Positions 54,910 through 63,431 of a stretch of 64,000 nucleotides of DNA are shown piece by piece. The stretch is from Nitrospirillum amazonense (GTDB lineage: Bacteria > Pseudomonadota > Alphaproteobacteria > Azospirillales > Azospirillaceae), in NCBI RefSeq assembly GCF_007828035.1, contig NZ_VITV01000006.1:124001-188000 (forward strand), written 5' to 3'. The notes under the pieces are model-generated. The model had not been told where the DNA came from, ran no database searches, and saw only the letters and a program-made list of their open reading frames with translations. Position numbers and translations under genes: made by a program. The first letter of the stretch is position 1. Each line of letters opens with the position of its first letter.

Positions 54910-57374
54910 TCCCCGGCCCGCATTCCCTCTGTACCCTTATCCTGACACCCACGGGGCGTGACGCGACAATCGCCGCAAGCATCCTGCGGGACGCCGGTCT
55001 CCCTTCATCCATCTGCCACGATGTGGGGGAGCTGCATCGACAAATCGTTGCCGGGGCCGGCATGGCACTGGTGACCGAGGAGGAATTGCTGAAGGCCGAC
55101 CTCGCCCCCCTGTTCCGTTGGGTGGCGGAACAGCCCTCCTGGTCGGATCTGCCCTTCATCGTGCTGACCCTGCGCTCCGCGCCCGCCACCGGACCCGCGG
55201 CTGAAATGCTGGCCGATGGATTGGGCAACGTCACGTTCGTGGAGCGGCCATTCCGTCCGACCTCGCTGGTCAGTGTGATCCGGTCCGCCGCCCGGGGGCG
55301 CCGGCGGCAGTATGAGGCCCGCAGCCGCATCGAGGAGCTGCGGGAAAGCCGCGACCGGCTGGCGCATGAAACCCACATGCTCGAACTTCTGAACCAGACC
55401 GCCATGCGGATCGCCGCCGGCCTTGATCCGCAGACGGTAGGGCAACGCGTCGTCGACGCCGGCGTGGAACTGACCGGGGCTGCCTATGGCGCCTTCCACG
55501 ACGCCACCGGTCCGGCCGGAGCTCCCCATCCGCCCTATGCCTGGTCGGGCCCATCGCAGGACGTCTTCGCGGCGTTCCCGATACCCCGGAACCTCGTGCG
55601 GCACGACGACATCACCCAGGACCCGCGGTACCGCCTTGACGACCCCGGCCGCGCCGGGCCGGGCATCGCCAGCTATCTGGCCGTACCTGTCCTCTCCCGC
55701 TCGGGCGACAGGCTCGGCGGCCTGTTCTTCGGCCACCCGGACGCCGGCATGTTCGACGAACGGTCGGCACAGATGGCCAGCGGCCTGGCCGCCCAGGCGG
55801 GCGTCGCCATGGACAACGCGCGCCTGCTCCGAGAGGTGCGGGGCATCAACGCCACCCTGGAGGCGCGGGTCGAGGAGCGGACGCGCGAGCGCGATCGGAT
55901 GTGGCGCCTGTCGAATGACCTGATGGCGGTTCTGGATGCCGAGGGGACGCTATTGGCCATAAATCAGGCCTGGACGGCCGTGCTGGGCTGGCCGGAAGAG
56001 CGACTGCGCGTCACCAATCTGCTTGATCTGGCCCACCCCGAGGACATCGGCGGAATCAAGCACCAGATGAAGCGGCTGAAGCGTGGGGACCCGATATCGA
56101 ACTTCGAGGGTCGGCTGCGCGCGGAGGATGGAAGCTTCCGCAGGATCGCCTGGACCGCGTCACCCGATGAAGGCTTGCTGTATACCGTCGGGCGCGACGT
56201 CACGGCCCAGCGCGAAGTCGAGGAGCAGTTGCGCCAGTCGCAAAAGATGGAAGCCGTGGGCCAGCTCACCGGCGGCATCGCCCATGACTTCAACAATCTG
56301 CTGCAGGGCATCACCGGCTCACTGGACCTTGTCAACCGCCGGCTGACGCAGGGGCGGACCAGCGATGTGGAGCGCTTCACCGCCGCAGCGATGGCTTCGG
56401 CCAACCGCGCGGGAGCCCTGACGCACCGCCTTCTGGCGTTCTCCCGCCGTCAGCCGCTGAAACCGTTACCGGTCGATGCCAACAGCCTCATCGCCTCCAT
56501 GGCTGATCTGCTGCGCCGAACCCTGGGAGAGCGCATCGATCTGGAACTCGTGCCGGCGGACGGCCTGTGGCCAACGCTGTGCGACCCGAACCAGTTGGAG
56601 AACGCCATCCTCAACCTGTGCATCAACGCGCGCGACGCCATGCCGGATGGTGGCAAGCTTTTCATCGGGACTCGCAACGTCCATCTGGAGGGGCGGCAGG
56701 CCCTGGGCGCCAGCGATGTGCGACCGGGGCGCTATGTCTGCATTTCCGTGACCGACACGGGCGTCGGCATGCCCCCGGAAACGATCCGCCGGGCCTTCGA
56801 TCCCTTCTTCACAACCAAGCCCCTGGGCCAGGGCACGGGACTGGGCCTGTCCATGATCTACGGCTTCATGCGGCAGTCCGAGGGGCATGCCCGGATCGAG
56901 AGCGAGCTGGGAAAGGGCACAACCGTCAAACTCTACCTGCCGCAACACGACGGGCGGGGTGAAGAGGCCGAGGCGAGCCTGGGGGCGGCGGAAGACCATC
57001 ACGCGCGCTCGGACGAGGTCATCCTGGTGGTGGAGGACGAGCCGGTGGTGCGCAAGCTGATCGTCGAATTGCTGGGCGAGTTGGGGTACCGGGTGCTGGA
57101 GGCCCATGACGGGCCCTCGGGCCTGGCCATCCTGCAATCAGACCAGCAGATCGATCTGCTCATCACCGACATCGGGCTTCCGGGCCTCAATGGCCGGCAG
57201 ATGGCCGAGGCCGCCCGCCCGGCGCGGCCCGGCCTCAAGGTCCTGTTCATGACCGGCTACGCTGAAAACGCCATGCCCTCGCAGGACTTCCTGGCGCAGG
57301 ACATGGAACTAATCACCAAGCCGTTCCCAATGGATGTCCTGGCCCAGCGCCTGAGCAAGATGATGGCACGATAA
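54906..57374 (+). CDS. Hybrid histidine kinase coupled to the KaiC-like protein
   Basis: This 822-residue protein appears soluble. Its order is: a degenerate receiver-like domain at about 10-130 ([26 protein letters not shown]), a GAF domain at about 155-320 ([20 protein letters not shown]), and a coiled coil ([15 protein letters not shown]). Then come a PAS domain at about 335-440 ([19 protein letters not shown]), the dimerisation domain with His460 ([14 protein letters not shown]), the ATPase domain ([26 protein letters not shown]), and a C-terminal receiver with Asp755 ([13 protein letters not shown]). GTG at 54906 overlaps the KaiC stop. Phosphate would pass from His460 to Asp755 or to an unlinked regulator. 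Confidence 0.93.
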   Translation: MIPGPHSLCTLILTPTGRDATIAASILRDAGLPSSICHDVGELHRQIVAGAGMALVTEEELLKADLAPLFRWVAEQPSWSDLPFIVLTLRSAPATGPAAEMLADGLGNVTFVERPFRPTSLVSVIRSAARGRRRQYEARSRIEELRESRDRLAHETHMLELLNQTAMRIAAGLDPQTVGQRVVDAGVELTGAAYGAFHDATGPAGAPHPPYAWSGPSQDVFAAFPIPRNLVRHDDITQDPRYRLDDPGRAGPGIASYLAVPVLSRSGDRLGGLFFGHPDAGMFDERSAQMASGLAAQAGVAMDNARLLREVRGINATLEARVEERTRERDRMWRLSNDLMAVLDAEGTLLAINQAWTAVLGWPEERLRVTNLLDLAHPEDIGGIKHQMKRLKRGDPISNFEGRLRAEDGSFRRIAWTASPDEGLLYTVGRDVTAQREVEEQLRQSQKMEAVGQLTGGIAHDFNNLLQGITGSLDLVNRRLTQGRTSDVERFTAAAMASANRAGALTHRLLAFSRRQPLKPLPVDANSLIASMADLLRRTLGERIDLELVPADGLWPTLCDPNQLENAILNLCINARDAMPDGGKLFIGTRNVHLEGRQALGASDVRPGRYVCISVTDTGVGMPPETIRRAFDPFFTTKPLGQGTGLGLSMIYGFMRQSEGHARIESELGKGTTVKLYLPQHDGRGEEAEASLGAAEDHHARSDEVILVVEDEPVVRKLIVELLGELGYRVLEAHDGPSGLAILQSDQQIDLLITDIGLPGLNGRQMAEAARPARPGLKVLFMTGYAENAMPSQDFLAQDMELITKPFPMDVLAQRLSKMMAR

Positions 57375-57386
57375 GACGCCACCCCG

Positions 57387-57412
57387 GGAACCAGCGCCTA
57401 CCGAATGCGGTT
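57387..57412 (+). promoter_or_regulatory. Candidate EcfG-type promoter of the DUF2252 gene
   Basis: GGAAC (57387-57391), 18 bases, then GTT (57410-57412), preceded by CG. Its geometry is the same as the box before the KaiC operon. It lies just after the hybrid kinase stop and about 50-70 bp before the next gene. Confidence 0.5.
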
Positions 57413-57462
57413 TAACACGGTTAGGGGTCCGGCCGCCTTCGGGGCGTCCGGCGCGTTGACCG

Positions 57463-58710
57463 ATGGGGAAGCGACACCGCATGACCAGACCTGAGGATAG
57501 GGCGGAGCGGCTGCGGAAGATCCGCAACGGGAAGATGGCCAAGTCTGCCCATGCCTACGTCAGGGGCAGCACCGTCAAGTTCTACGAATGGCTGGAGTCC
57601 GGGCCGGGCGATCTGCCCCAGGGGCCGCCTGTCTGGATATGTGGTGACTGCCATGTCGGCAACCTGGGGCCCGTGGCCGATTATAAGGAGCGGGTGGCCA
57701 TCCAGATCCGCGATCTGGACCAAACCGTCATCGGCAACCCCGCCCACGACCTGATCCGGCTGGGCCTGTCGTTGGCCTCGGTCGCACGCGGCGCCGACCT
57801 GCCGGGCGTCGTCACCGCCCACATTCTGGAAAACCTGGTGGCCGGCTATGAGCTGGCCTTGGCGGGTGATTTCGATGATGAGGGCGAAAAGGCCCTGATG
57901 CCCGGCAGCATCCGGAATTTGCTGGACCGCTCCGTCCGCCGGCGCTGGCGCCACCTGGCGTGGGAGCGGTTCGACACGGTCAAGCCCGAGGTGCCGCTGG
58001 GTAAACGCTTCTGGGCCCTGACCGACGCCGAACGCGCCGCCCTGCACGCCCTGTTCCGGGAAGAGGCGGTCCGGGATCTGGTCACCGGCCTGCAATCCCG
58101 TGACCGTGGTGACGTGGTCCGGCTGGTGGATGCCGCCTATTGGCGAAAGGGCTGCAGCTCCCTGGGCCGCCTGCGCTTCGCCGCCATGGCTCAAATCGGT
58201 GACGGCAAGGGCGCCTCCTTCTGCTTGATCGACCTCAAGGAGGCCGTGACGGCGGCAGCCCCCCGATCGCCGGAGGCAAGCATGCCCCGGGACAACGCGC
58301 TCCGGGTCGTGACCGGCGCCCGGGCGCTGTCACCCAAGCTGGGCCGCCGCATGGTGGCAACACGCCTGCTGGACAAGGCCATGGTGCTGCGCGAACTGAT
58401 GCCGCAAGACCTGAAGCTGGAGGTCGACCGGCTGACGTCCGCCAAGGCCAAACCGCTGGCCGCCTACCTCGGTGGGGTCGTGGGGGTGGCCCATGGCCGG
58501 CAGATGGACCCTCAGGACCGGTCCGCCTGGCTGAAGGACCTGGCCCGCGCCCGCTCCGCCAGGCTGGACGCGCCCGGTTGGCTGTGGAGCAGCGTCGTGG
58601 ACCTGCTTGGCATCCACGAGCGCGCCTATCTGGAACACTGCCGGCTGCACGCCCTGCCACGCTTCCGCACCGGGAACGCGGCCGCCTGCGAGCTGCAGCG
58701 CACGGGATGA
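57463..58710 (+). CDS. DUF2252-family protein
   Basis: The 415-residue protein matches the DUF2252 family, thought to be related to aminoglycoside phosphotransferase/protein-kinase-like folds. It has the segments KSAHAYVRGSTVKFYEW, the HGD-like WICGDCHVGNLGP at residues 58-70, and AIQIRDLDQTVIGNPAHDL, where the metal-binding aspartates would be. A lysine-rich CLIDLKEAV occurs near 260. The target and reaction are unknown. ATG at 57463 lacks a clear ribosome site; ATG at 57481 (MTRPEDRAERL) with GGGGAAG 9 bases upstream may be the true start. It lies between two hybrid kinases. Confidence 0.87.
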   Translation: MGKRHRMTRPEDRAERLRKIRNGKMAKSAHAYVRGSTVKFYEWLESGPGDLPQGPPVWICGDCHVGNLGPVADYKERVAIQIRDLDQTVIGNPAHDLIRLGLSLASVARGADLPGVVTAHILENLVAGYELALAGDFDDEGEKALMPGSIRNLLDRSVRRRWRHLAWERFDTVKPEVPLGKRFWALTDAERAALHALFREEAVRDLVTGLQSRDRGDVVRLVDAAYWRKGCSSLGRLRFAAMAQIGDGKGASFCLIDLKEAVTAAAPRSPEASMPRDNALRVVTGARALSPKLGRRMVATRLLDKAMVLRELMPQDLKLEVDRLTSAKAKPLAAYLGGVVGVAHGRQMDPQDRSAWLKDLARARSARLDAPGWLWSSVVDLLGIHERAYLEHCRLHALPRFRTGNAAACELQRTG

Positions 58711-58717
58711 GGGCCGG

Positions 58718-60670
58718 TCAGGCGGCCTCGAGCGCGTTGCCGATGGCCAGGGCCAGTTCCTCGATGCGGTAAGGCTTGGCGAGCACCTGGTATCCGTGCT
58801 GGGCGGCGGGCTCCTCGCTGTACCCAGTGGACAGGATGACCGGCAGGCTGGGACGCAGGCGCTTGACCTCCCGCGCCAGGTCCAGCCCATTCATCGCGCC
58901 GGGCATGACGATGTCACTGAACAGCAGGTCGAAGTCCCGCCCGGCCAGGATGAGGTCCAGCGCGTCCTGGCCATTGGGGACATGGGTCACGTCGTAGCCC
59001 AAATCTTCCAGCGCCGATCCGATGATCGGGGCCAGGATGGGGTCATCCTCCGCCACCAGGAGCCGGGCGGTGCCGCGCGGGGCGGCGCCCTGGAAAGAAA
59101 CCAGAGACGCCCTGGGCGCGTCCGCCGCCCGGGGCAATATCAAGGACACGGTCGTGCCGGCACCCACGGCGCTGTCGATCCAGGCGGCACCGCCCGACTG
59201 GTGGGCGAAACCGTAAACCTGGGACAAGCCCAATCCGGTGCCCTTGCCCGTCGCCTTGGTGGTGAAGAACGGGTCGAAGGCGCGGGCCACCACCTCGGGC
59301 GGCATGCCGCCGCCAGTATCGGACAGATAAACCCGCACCGCGTCGGTCCGCCCCTCCCATCCGCTGACGTTTTCCGCGCCTAGCACCAAACTGCCGCCCG
59401 CCGGCATGGCATCGCGGGCGTTGGCCGCCAGGTTCAGCAGCGCCACCTCCAGCTGGACGGGGTCGGTCTGCACCGGCCACACACCGCTGGGTAGCGCCAG
59501 CGTCACCTCGATATCGCTGCGGACCACCTGCTTGATCAGCCCGATGCAGCTGAGCAGGGCGTTCCGCAGGTCCACCGGCTCCACATCCATCTGGCGCTGG
59601 CGCGAGAAGGTCATGAGCTGCTGTATCAGCTTGGTGCCCCGGTCCACCGCCTGCATCCCGGCCTCCACCAGGCGCGCGTTGCGTCTTTTGTCCCCACCGC
59701 GGCCAATCATCTGCAGGCATCCTGAAATGGCCTGCAACAGATTGTTGAAGTCGTGGGCCATGCCGCCCGTCAGCTGGCCGATCGCTTCCATCTTCTGGGC
59801 GTGGCGCAGCCTCTCCTCCAGCTCCCGGCGTTCGGTGTTGTCGCGGGTGATCTTGGCGAAGCCCACCAGCTTGCCGGTGTCGTCCCGGATGGCGTCGATG
59901 ATCACATGTGCCCAGAACCGGGTGCCATCCTTGCGGACACGCCACCCCTCCTTCTCGTAACGGCCCTCGGCTTCCGCGATGGCCAGCGCGCGGGCGGGCA
60001 GCCCGGCAGCCAGATCTTCCTCGGTATAGAAGCGCGAGAAATGTTCGCCGACGATCTCTTCGCTGCGGTACCCCTTGATCCGCTCGGCCCCGGCGTTCCA
60101 GTTGGTCACGTGGCCGGTGGGGTCCAGCATATAGATCGCATAGTCCGTGACGCTTTGGACCAGCAGGCGGAAGCGCGCCTCGCTCTCCCGCAGGGCCTGC
60201 TGGGCCTCGCGCCGCTCCGTGATATCCCGGGTGACCTTGGCGAAGCCGATCAGGGTGCCGGCCTCATCCCTGACGGGGTCGATCACGACGCTGGCCCAGA
60301 ACCGCGTCCCGTCCTTGCGCACGCGCCAGCCCTCAGCCTCGAACCGGCCCTCGCTGGTGGCGATGGCCAGGGCCCGCTGGGGCACCCCGGCCTCGCGGTC
60401 TTCCTGGGTGTAGAAGCGGGAAAAGTGCTGGCCCAGTATCTCACTGGTCTCATAGCCCTTGAAGCGCCGGGCGCCGGGGTTCCAGCTGCTGACCACGCCG
60501 GTCGCGTCCAACATGTAGATCGCGTAGTCGTCGATGGCGTCCACGAGAAGCTGGAATCGCCGGGTGTTGCCCCCTTGCGCCTCACCGGTCGCGATATCCG
60601 TTTCCAACGGCAAACCCTCAATCATGCGGCGGCCGGAAACAGGGCCACCGATGTCCAGTCCATAGGCCAT
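58718..60670 (-). CDS. Hybrid histidine kinase with two near-identical PAS domains
   Basis: This 650-residue soluble kinase has two similar PAS domains at about 36-160 and 165-285. They share [20 protein letters not shown] with [19 protein letters not shown], and [20 protein letters not shown] with [20 protein letters not shown], so they arose by internal duplication. Then come His306 ([14 protein letters not shown]), the ATPase domain ([28 protein letters not shown]) and a receiver with Asp586 ([14 protein letters not shown]). No LOV cysteine motif (NCRFLQ) is present, so it is not a flavin photoreceptor of that type. The start at 60670 has no clear ribosome site; [10 protein letters not shown] 15 codons downstream is possible. 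Its stop is 8 bp from the convergent DUF2252 stop. Confidence 0.92.
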   Translation of the reverse strand: MAYGLDIGGPVSGRRMIEGLPLETDIATGEAQGGNTRRFQLLVDAIDDYAIYMLDATGVVSSWNPGARRFKGYETSEILGQHFSRFYTQEDREAGVPQRALAIATSEGRFEAEGWRVRKDGTRFWASVVIDPVRDEAGTLIGFAKVTRDITERREAQQALRESEARFRLLVQSVTDYAIYMLDPTGHVTNWNAGAERIKGYRSEEIVGEHFSRFYTEEDLAAGLPARALAIAEAEGRYEKEGWRVRKDGTRFWAHVIIDAIRDDTGKLVGFAKITRDNTERRELEERLRHAQKMEAIGQLTGGMAHDFNNLLQAISGCLQMIGRGGDKRRNARLVEAGMQAVDRGTKLIQQLMTFSRQRQMDVEPVDLRNALLSCIGLIKQVVRSDIEVTLALPSGVWPVQTDPVQLEVALLNLAANARDAMPAGGSLVLGAENVSGWEGRTDAVRVYLSDTGGGMPPEVVARAFDPFFTTKATGKGTGLGLSQVYGFAHQSGGAAWIDSAVGAGTTVSLILPRAADAPRASLVSFQGAAPRGTARLLVAEDDPILAPIIGSALEDLGYDVTHVPNGQDALDLILAGRDFDLLFSDIVMPGAMNGLDLAREVKRLRPSLPVILSTGYSEEPAAQHGYQVLAKPYRIEELALAIGNALEAA

Positions 60671-60974
60671 TTAGATCATGGCATGGACCAGAAATTCATT
60701 AATAAATGTGGTATATTTATTTGGTCATAAGCAGGAAAAACTGAATTCTATTAAGTTCTTAGTCATCCAAATCCACCCAACCGTGCTGTGTTTTAATACC
60801 CCCGAAGAGCCGGACCACACCGTCGGCAGGGCTGAAACCTCTTTTCCGCCGGAAGGGGGCGGAGGCCGCTGGCCCAAGAAAACAGCGGGGCCATCCGACA
60901 AGGACAGCCGCCGCCGCTCTCAATCTGCGGGAGTCAACCGCGCATCAAAGTGTTCACCTCCACGCAGGGCGGTC
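60671..60974. other. AT-rich upstream region of the hybrid kinase
   Basis: Between the kinase start and the end of the KGG gene there is an AT-rich stretch (about 60675-60800) that probably carries the kinase promoter. I see no gene and no clear -35/-10 pair. Confidence 0.4.
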
Positions 60975-61385
60975 CTAACGGTGCCCATGGGAGGCTTCAC
61001 CGCCCTTGCGGCCCGCCTCGGACGCGCGCTCCGGATTGTTGGCGAAGTTGCCGCCACCGCCCCGGTTGCCACCGCCCGACGCCTCGCCACCCTTGCGGCC
61101 GGCCTCGGCCGCCCGCTCGCGGTCGTGGGCGAAGTTGCCGCCGGAGGCCTCACCGCCCTTGCGACCGGCTTCAGCGGCCAGTTCGCGGTCCTGAGAGAAA
61201 CTACGCTTCTCGTCCGGAACGCTGGCGCCACCCTTGCGGCCGGCCTCGGCCGCCAGCTCATGATCCTGCGAGAAGCTGCGCTTCTCATCGGGCACGCTGG
61301 AGCCGCCCTTGCTGGCAATATCCCGCTGCTTGTCCTCGTCCATCGAGGCGAAGCCGCGATTGGAAGTTCCATTGTCCTTGCTCAT
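60975..61385 (-). CDS. KGG-repeat stress protein (YciG/Con-10-like)
   Basis: The 136-residue, very hydrophilic, Gly/Ala/Lys-rich protein begins MSKDNGTSNRGFASMDEDKQ. It carries the KGG motif five times, mostly as (E)LAAEAGRKGG or ERAAEAGRKGGEASGG. The unit SVPDEKRSFSQD occurs twice, showing internal duplication. KGG proteins such as YciG and fungal Con-10 are induced by stress or at stationary phase; the mechanism is unknown. ATG at 61385 was chosen because GGAGAGGACGTC precedes it. The same leader (GGAGAGGACGCC) precedes the divergent DUF892 gene. Confidence 0.9.
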   Translation of the reverse strand: MSKDNGTSNRGFASMDEDKQRDIASKGGSSVPDEKRSFSQDHELAAEAGRKGGASVPDEKRSFSQDRELAAEAGRKGGEASGGNFAHDRERAAEAGRKGGEASGGGNRGGGGNFANNPERASEAGRKGGEASHGHR

Positions 61386-61482
61386 GACGTCCTCTCCATT
61401 CTGGGGAAGCACCGCCGTCTCCGTAATGGTGCACCCGGCGCGCCATGCCCGGATGTCTTATCTTTCCGACGGTGTGTCATAT

Positions 61483-61508
61483 AAAGGCCAATCGTCCGTA
61501 ATGGTTCC
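61483..61508 (-). promoter_or_regulatory. Candidate EcfG-type promoter of the KGG gene
   Basis: On the minus strand GGAAC (61508-61504) is followed after 17 bases by CTTT (61486-61483). The -10 reads CCTTT, exactly as before the catalase gene. Transcription would start about 90 bases before the start codon. Confidence 0.4.
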
Positions 61509-61664
61509 AGATTTTATGAGATAAAACTATTTAATGAAGTATAGATAAGTCAAAGCTGCGCTTAAATTCCAGATATACATATACTTCCACTTGCGCGCGA
61601 TCGGAAGCCCTGGTCCACGCCCATGCTTTCAAGGGTACCCGCCGATGAAGATTTCATTCCGCAT

Positions 61665-61690
61665 GGAACGGGAAGCCAGTGTCCGCGCTT
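61665..61690 (+). promoter_or_regulatory. Candidate EcfG-type promoter of the second DUF892 gene
   Basis: GGAAC (61665-61669) is followed after 18 bases by CTT, preceded by CG. It lies about 60 bp before the start and faces away from the KGG promoter in the shared 366-bp gap. Confidence 0.35.
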
Positions 61691-61751
61691 TTCCGCCAGC
61701 ACATCCTGGGCGGGACCATATCGGACCGTCCATCAAACCGGAGAGGACGCC

Positions 61752-62261
61752 ATGGCGCAAAAGACCCTGCAAACCATGTTCATCGAGGAACTGCGAGACA
61801 TCTACAGCGCGGAACGCCAGATCATCCGCGCCCTGCCGAAGCTGGCCAAGGCGGCGTCGGCCGACGATTTGAGGCAAGCGCTGGAGACCCACCTGGAGGA
61901 AACCCGGGGCCAGGTGGAGCGGCTGGACAAGGTGTTCGAGACGCTGGACACAAGCAGCCGTAGCCGCGGCAAGAAGTGCGAGGCCATGGAGGGCATGCTG
62001 TCGGAGGCCAATGAGCTGCTCGACCTGGGCCTGTCGCCGGAGGCCCTGGACAGCGCCATCATCGCCGCAGCCCAGAAGGTTGAGCATTATGAAATCGCCA
62101 GCTACGGCTCCGCCATCGCCTGGGCCTTGGCGCTTGGGTACAACGAGGCCGCCGACATCCTGTCCGAAACGCTGGAAGAGGAAAAGAACGCGGACCAGAT
62201 CCTGAACAAGGCGTCCCGCACCGTGAACGACACGGCGGCGGAACAGGTCCGTGCGGCCTGA
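61752..62261 (+). CDS. yciE: YciE/DUF892 ferritin-like stress protein, second copy
   Basis: The 169-residue all-helical protein begins MAQKTLQTMFIEELRDIYSA, the usual DUF892 opening. It has paired acidic and histidine ligands in ELRDIYSAERQI, THLEETRGQVERL, KVEHYEIASYG and TLEEEKNADQIL. The function is unclear; relatives are general-stress proteins with a possible di-iron site. It is a better family match than the copy at 44988. ATG at 61752 is preceded by GGAGAGGACGCC. The divergent KGG gene is its frequent genomic companion, and the pair corresponds to yciG-yciE of enterobacteria. Confidence 0.92.
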   Translation: MAQKTLQTMFIEELRDIYSAERQIIRALPKLAKAASADDLRQALETHLEETRGQVERLDKVFETLDTSSRSRGKKCEAMEGMLSEANELLDLGLSPEALDSAIIAAAQKVEHYEIASYGSAIAWALALGYNEAADILSETLEEEKNADQILNKASRTVNDTAAEQVRAA

Positions 62262-62293
62262 CGGACCGGAACACTGACACGGCCAGAGCAAAA

Positions 62294-62317
62294 GCCCCGG
62301 TCGAGGTCGACCGGGGC
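62294..62317. terminator. Bidirectional terminator hairpin
   Basis: A perfect 11-bp stem (GCCCCGGTCGA / TCGACCGGGGC) with a 2-base gap lies between the convergent DUF892 and esterase genes. On the minus strand it is followed by TTTT, making it an intrinsic terminator for the esterase. Confidence 0.8.
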
Positions 62318-62328
62318 CCGCTGGCCAA

Positions 62329-63396
62329 TCAGGGCGCCTCTCCGAAATCCAGGTTGCGGCTGAAGAAGGGGATGACCTGTTCCTGGATGCGGAACGCCAC
62401 ATGGCTGGTGTGGGTGCCCGGATAAATCTCGAAACTGTTGGGAATGTGGTAGGTGTCCAGAGCCTCATGCAGCTTGCCGGCGTCCACCTTCAGACCGTCC
62501 TGGTCGCCCACATCGATGGCGATGGCGCGGTACCGGCGCAGCCCCCCGATATACTGGTCCATGAAGGCCAGCGGAGCGTTGGCCGCCCATTTCGCCAACA
62601 CCTCCGGCCGCTGCTGCCCATCCTTCACAGGCAGGTCCAGGTACAACGGCGGGTTCTGCGGGTTGGGAGACCAGGCGGCGGCGGTGGCCAGCTGCGCCCG
62701 CGCCATGAACGGCAGCGTGCTGGAATCCGCCGGCGCCTTCACCGCCTCCAGCGTTTCCCAGGTCTTGGGGTCGATGGGCCCCAGGGTCCGCGGCGAGAGG
62801 CAGCAGGGGCTGAGCATGTAAAGCGCGCCGAAGACATCGGCATGCTTCATGCCGATACGGGAGGTGCCGTAACCGCCCATGGAATGGCCGGCCAGGCCCC
62901 GGCTCTCGCGCTTGGCGATGGTGCGGTAGTGCCCGTCGATATAAGTCACCAGGTCGCGGGAAATGAAGGTCTCGAAATCGCCCGTGGTCACCGAGCTGGA
63001 ATACATGGAGCCATTGTGGACCGTCTTGCTGTCCGGCAGGACGACGATCATTTCCCGCGCGCCTTGGGCGTAAGCGCCTTCGATCGTCTGGGGCACATGG
63101 ATTTCCGCCATCCATTGGGCGGCACCGATGGAATAGCCGTGCAGGGCGTAGACCACGGGGTAGCGCTTCTTTGGATTGGCGGCATAGCCGGGGGGCAGAA
63201 CCACGTAGACGTCACGGTCCACGGCATCGCCCTCGAGGTTACCTTCCAACGTGGGGGCATGCACGGTGATATGTTCCACCGTCACCGCGCGGGCGCCAGG
63301 CACCGGGGCGGGGGCCTCCGTTGCCACCTGGGCCCGGGCAGGGCCGACGCCCCCCACCGCCAACGCTATGGCAAGGCAATAGGCCGCTTTTCTCAT
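62329..63396 (-). CDS. Secreted alpha/beta-hydrolase esterase (CE1/esterase D-like)
   Basis: The 355-residue exported esterase has a signal peptide (AYCLAIALAVGGVGPARA, cleavage near residue 22) and an alpha/beta-hydrolase domain. It shows RDVYVVLPPGYAANPKKRYP, YALHGYSIGAAQW (oxyanion region) and the nucleophile elbow GHSMGG with Ser172. The aspartate is probably in DVGDQDGLKVD, and the histidine in THTSHVAFR. This layout is that of feruloyl or acetyl-xylan esterases of family CE1 and of esterase D-type proteins; the exact ester is not determined. ATG at 63396 has GGGAGG 5 bases upstream. The next gene upstream is a GH51 arabinofuranosidase, favouring a role in arabinoxylan breakdown. Confidence 0.9.
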   Translation of the reverse strand: MRKAAYCLAIALAVGGVGPARAQVATEAPAPVPGARAVTVEHITVHAPTLEGNLEGDAVDRDVYVVLPPGYAANPKKRYPVVYALHGYSIGAAQWMAEIHVPQTIEGAYAQGAREMIVVLPDSKTVHNGSMYSSSVTTGDFETFISRDLVTYIDGHYRTIAKRESRGLAGHSMGGYGTSRIGMKHADVFGALYMLSPCCLSPRTLGPIDPKTWETLEAVKAPADSSTLPFMARAQLATAAAWSPNPQNPPLYLDLPVKDGQQRPEVLAKWAANAPLAFMDQYIGGLRRYRAIAIDVGDQDGLKVDAGKLHEALDTYHIPNSFEIYPGTHTSHVAFRIQEQVIPFFSRNLDFGEAP

Positions 63397-63431
63397 TCGT
63401 TCCTCCCTGGAATATCATTGGCCTGGGGAAA

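Noticed and set aside
58718-60670. The PAS domains considered as LOV blue-light sensors
   Set aside because: The conserved flavin-binding cysteine motif is missing from both copies.
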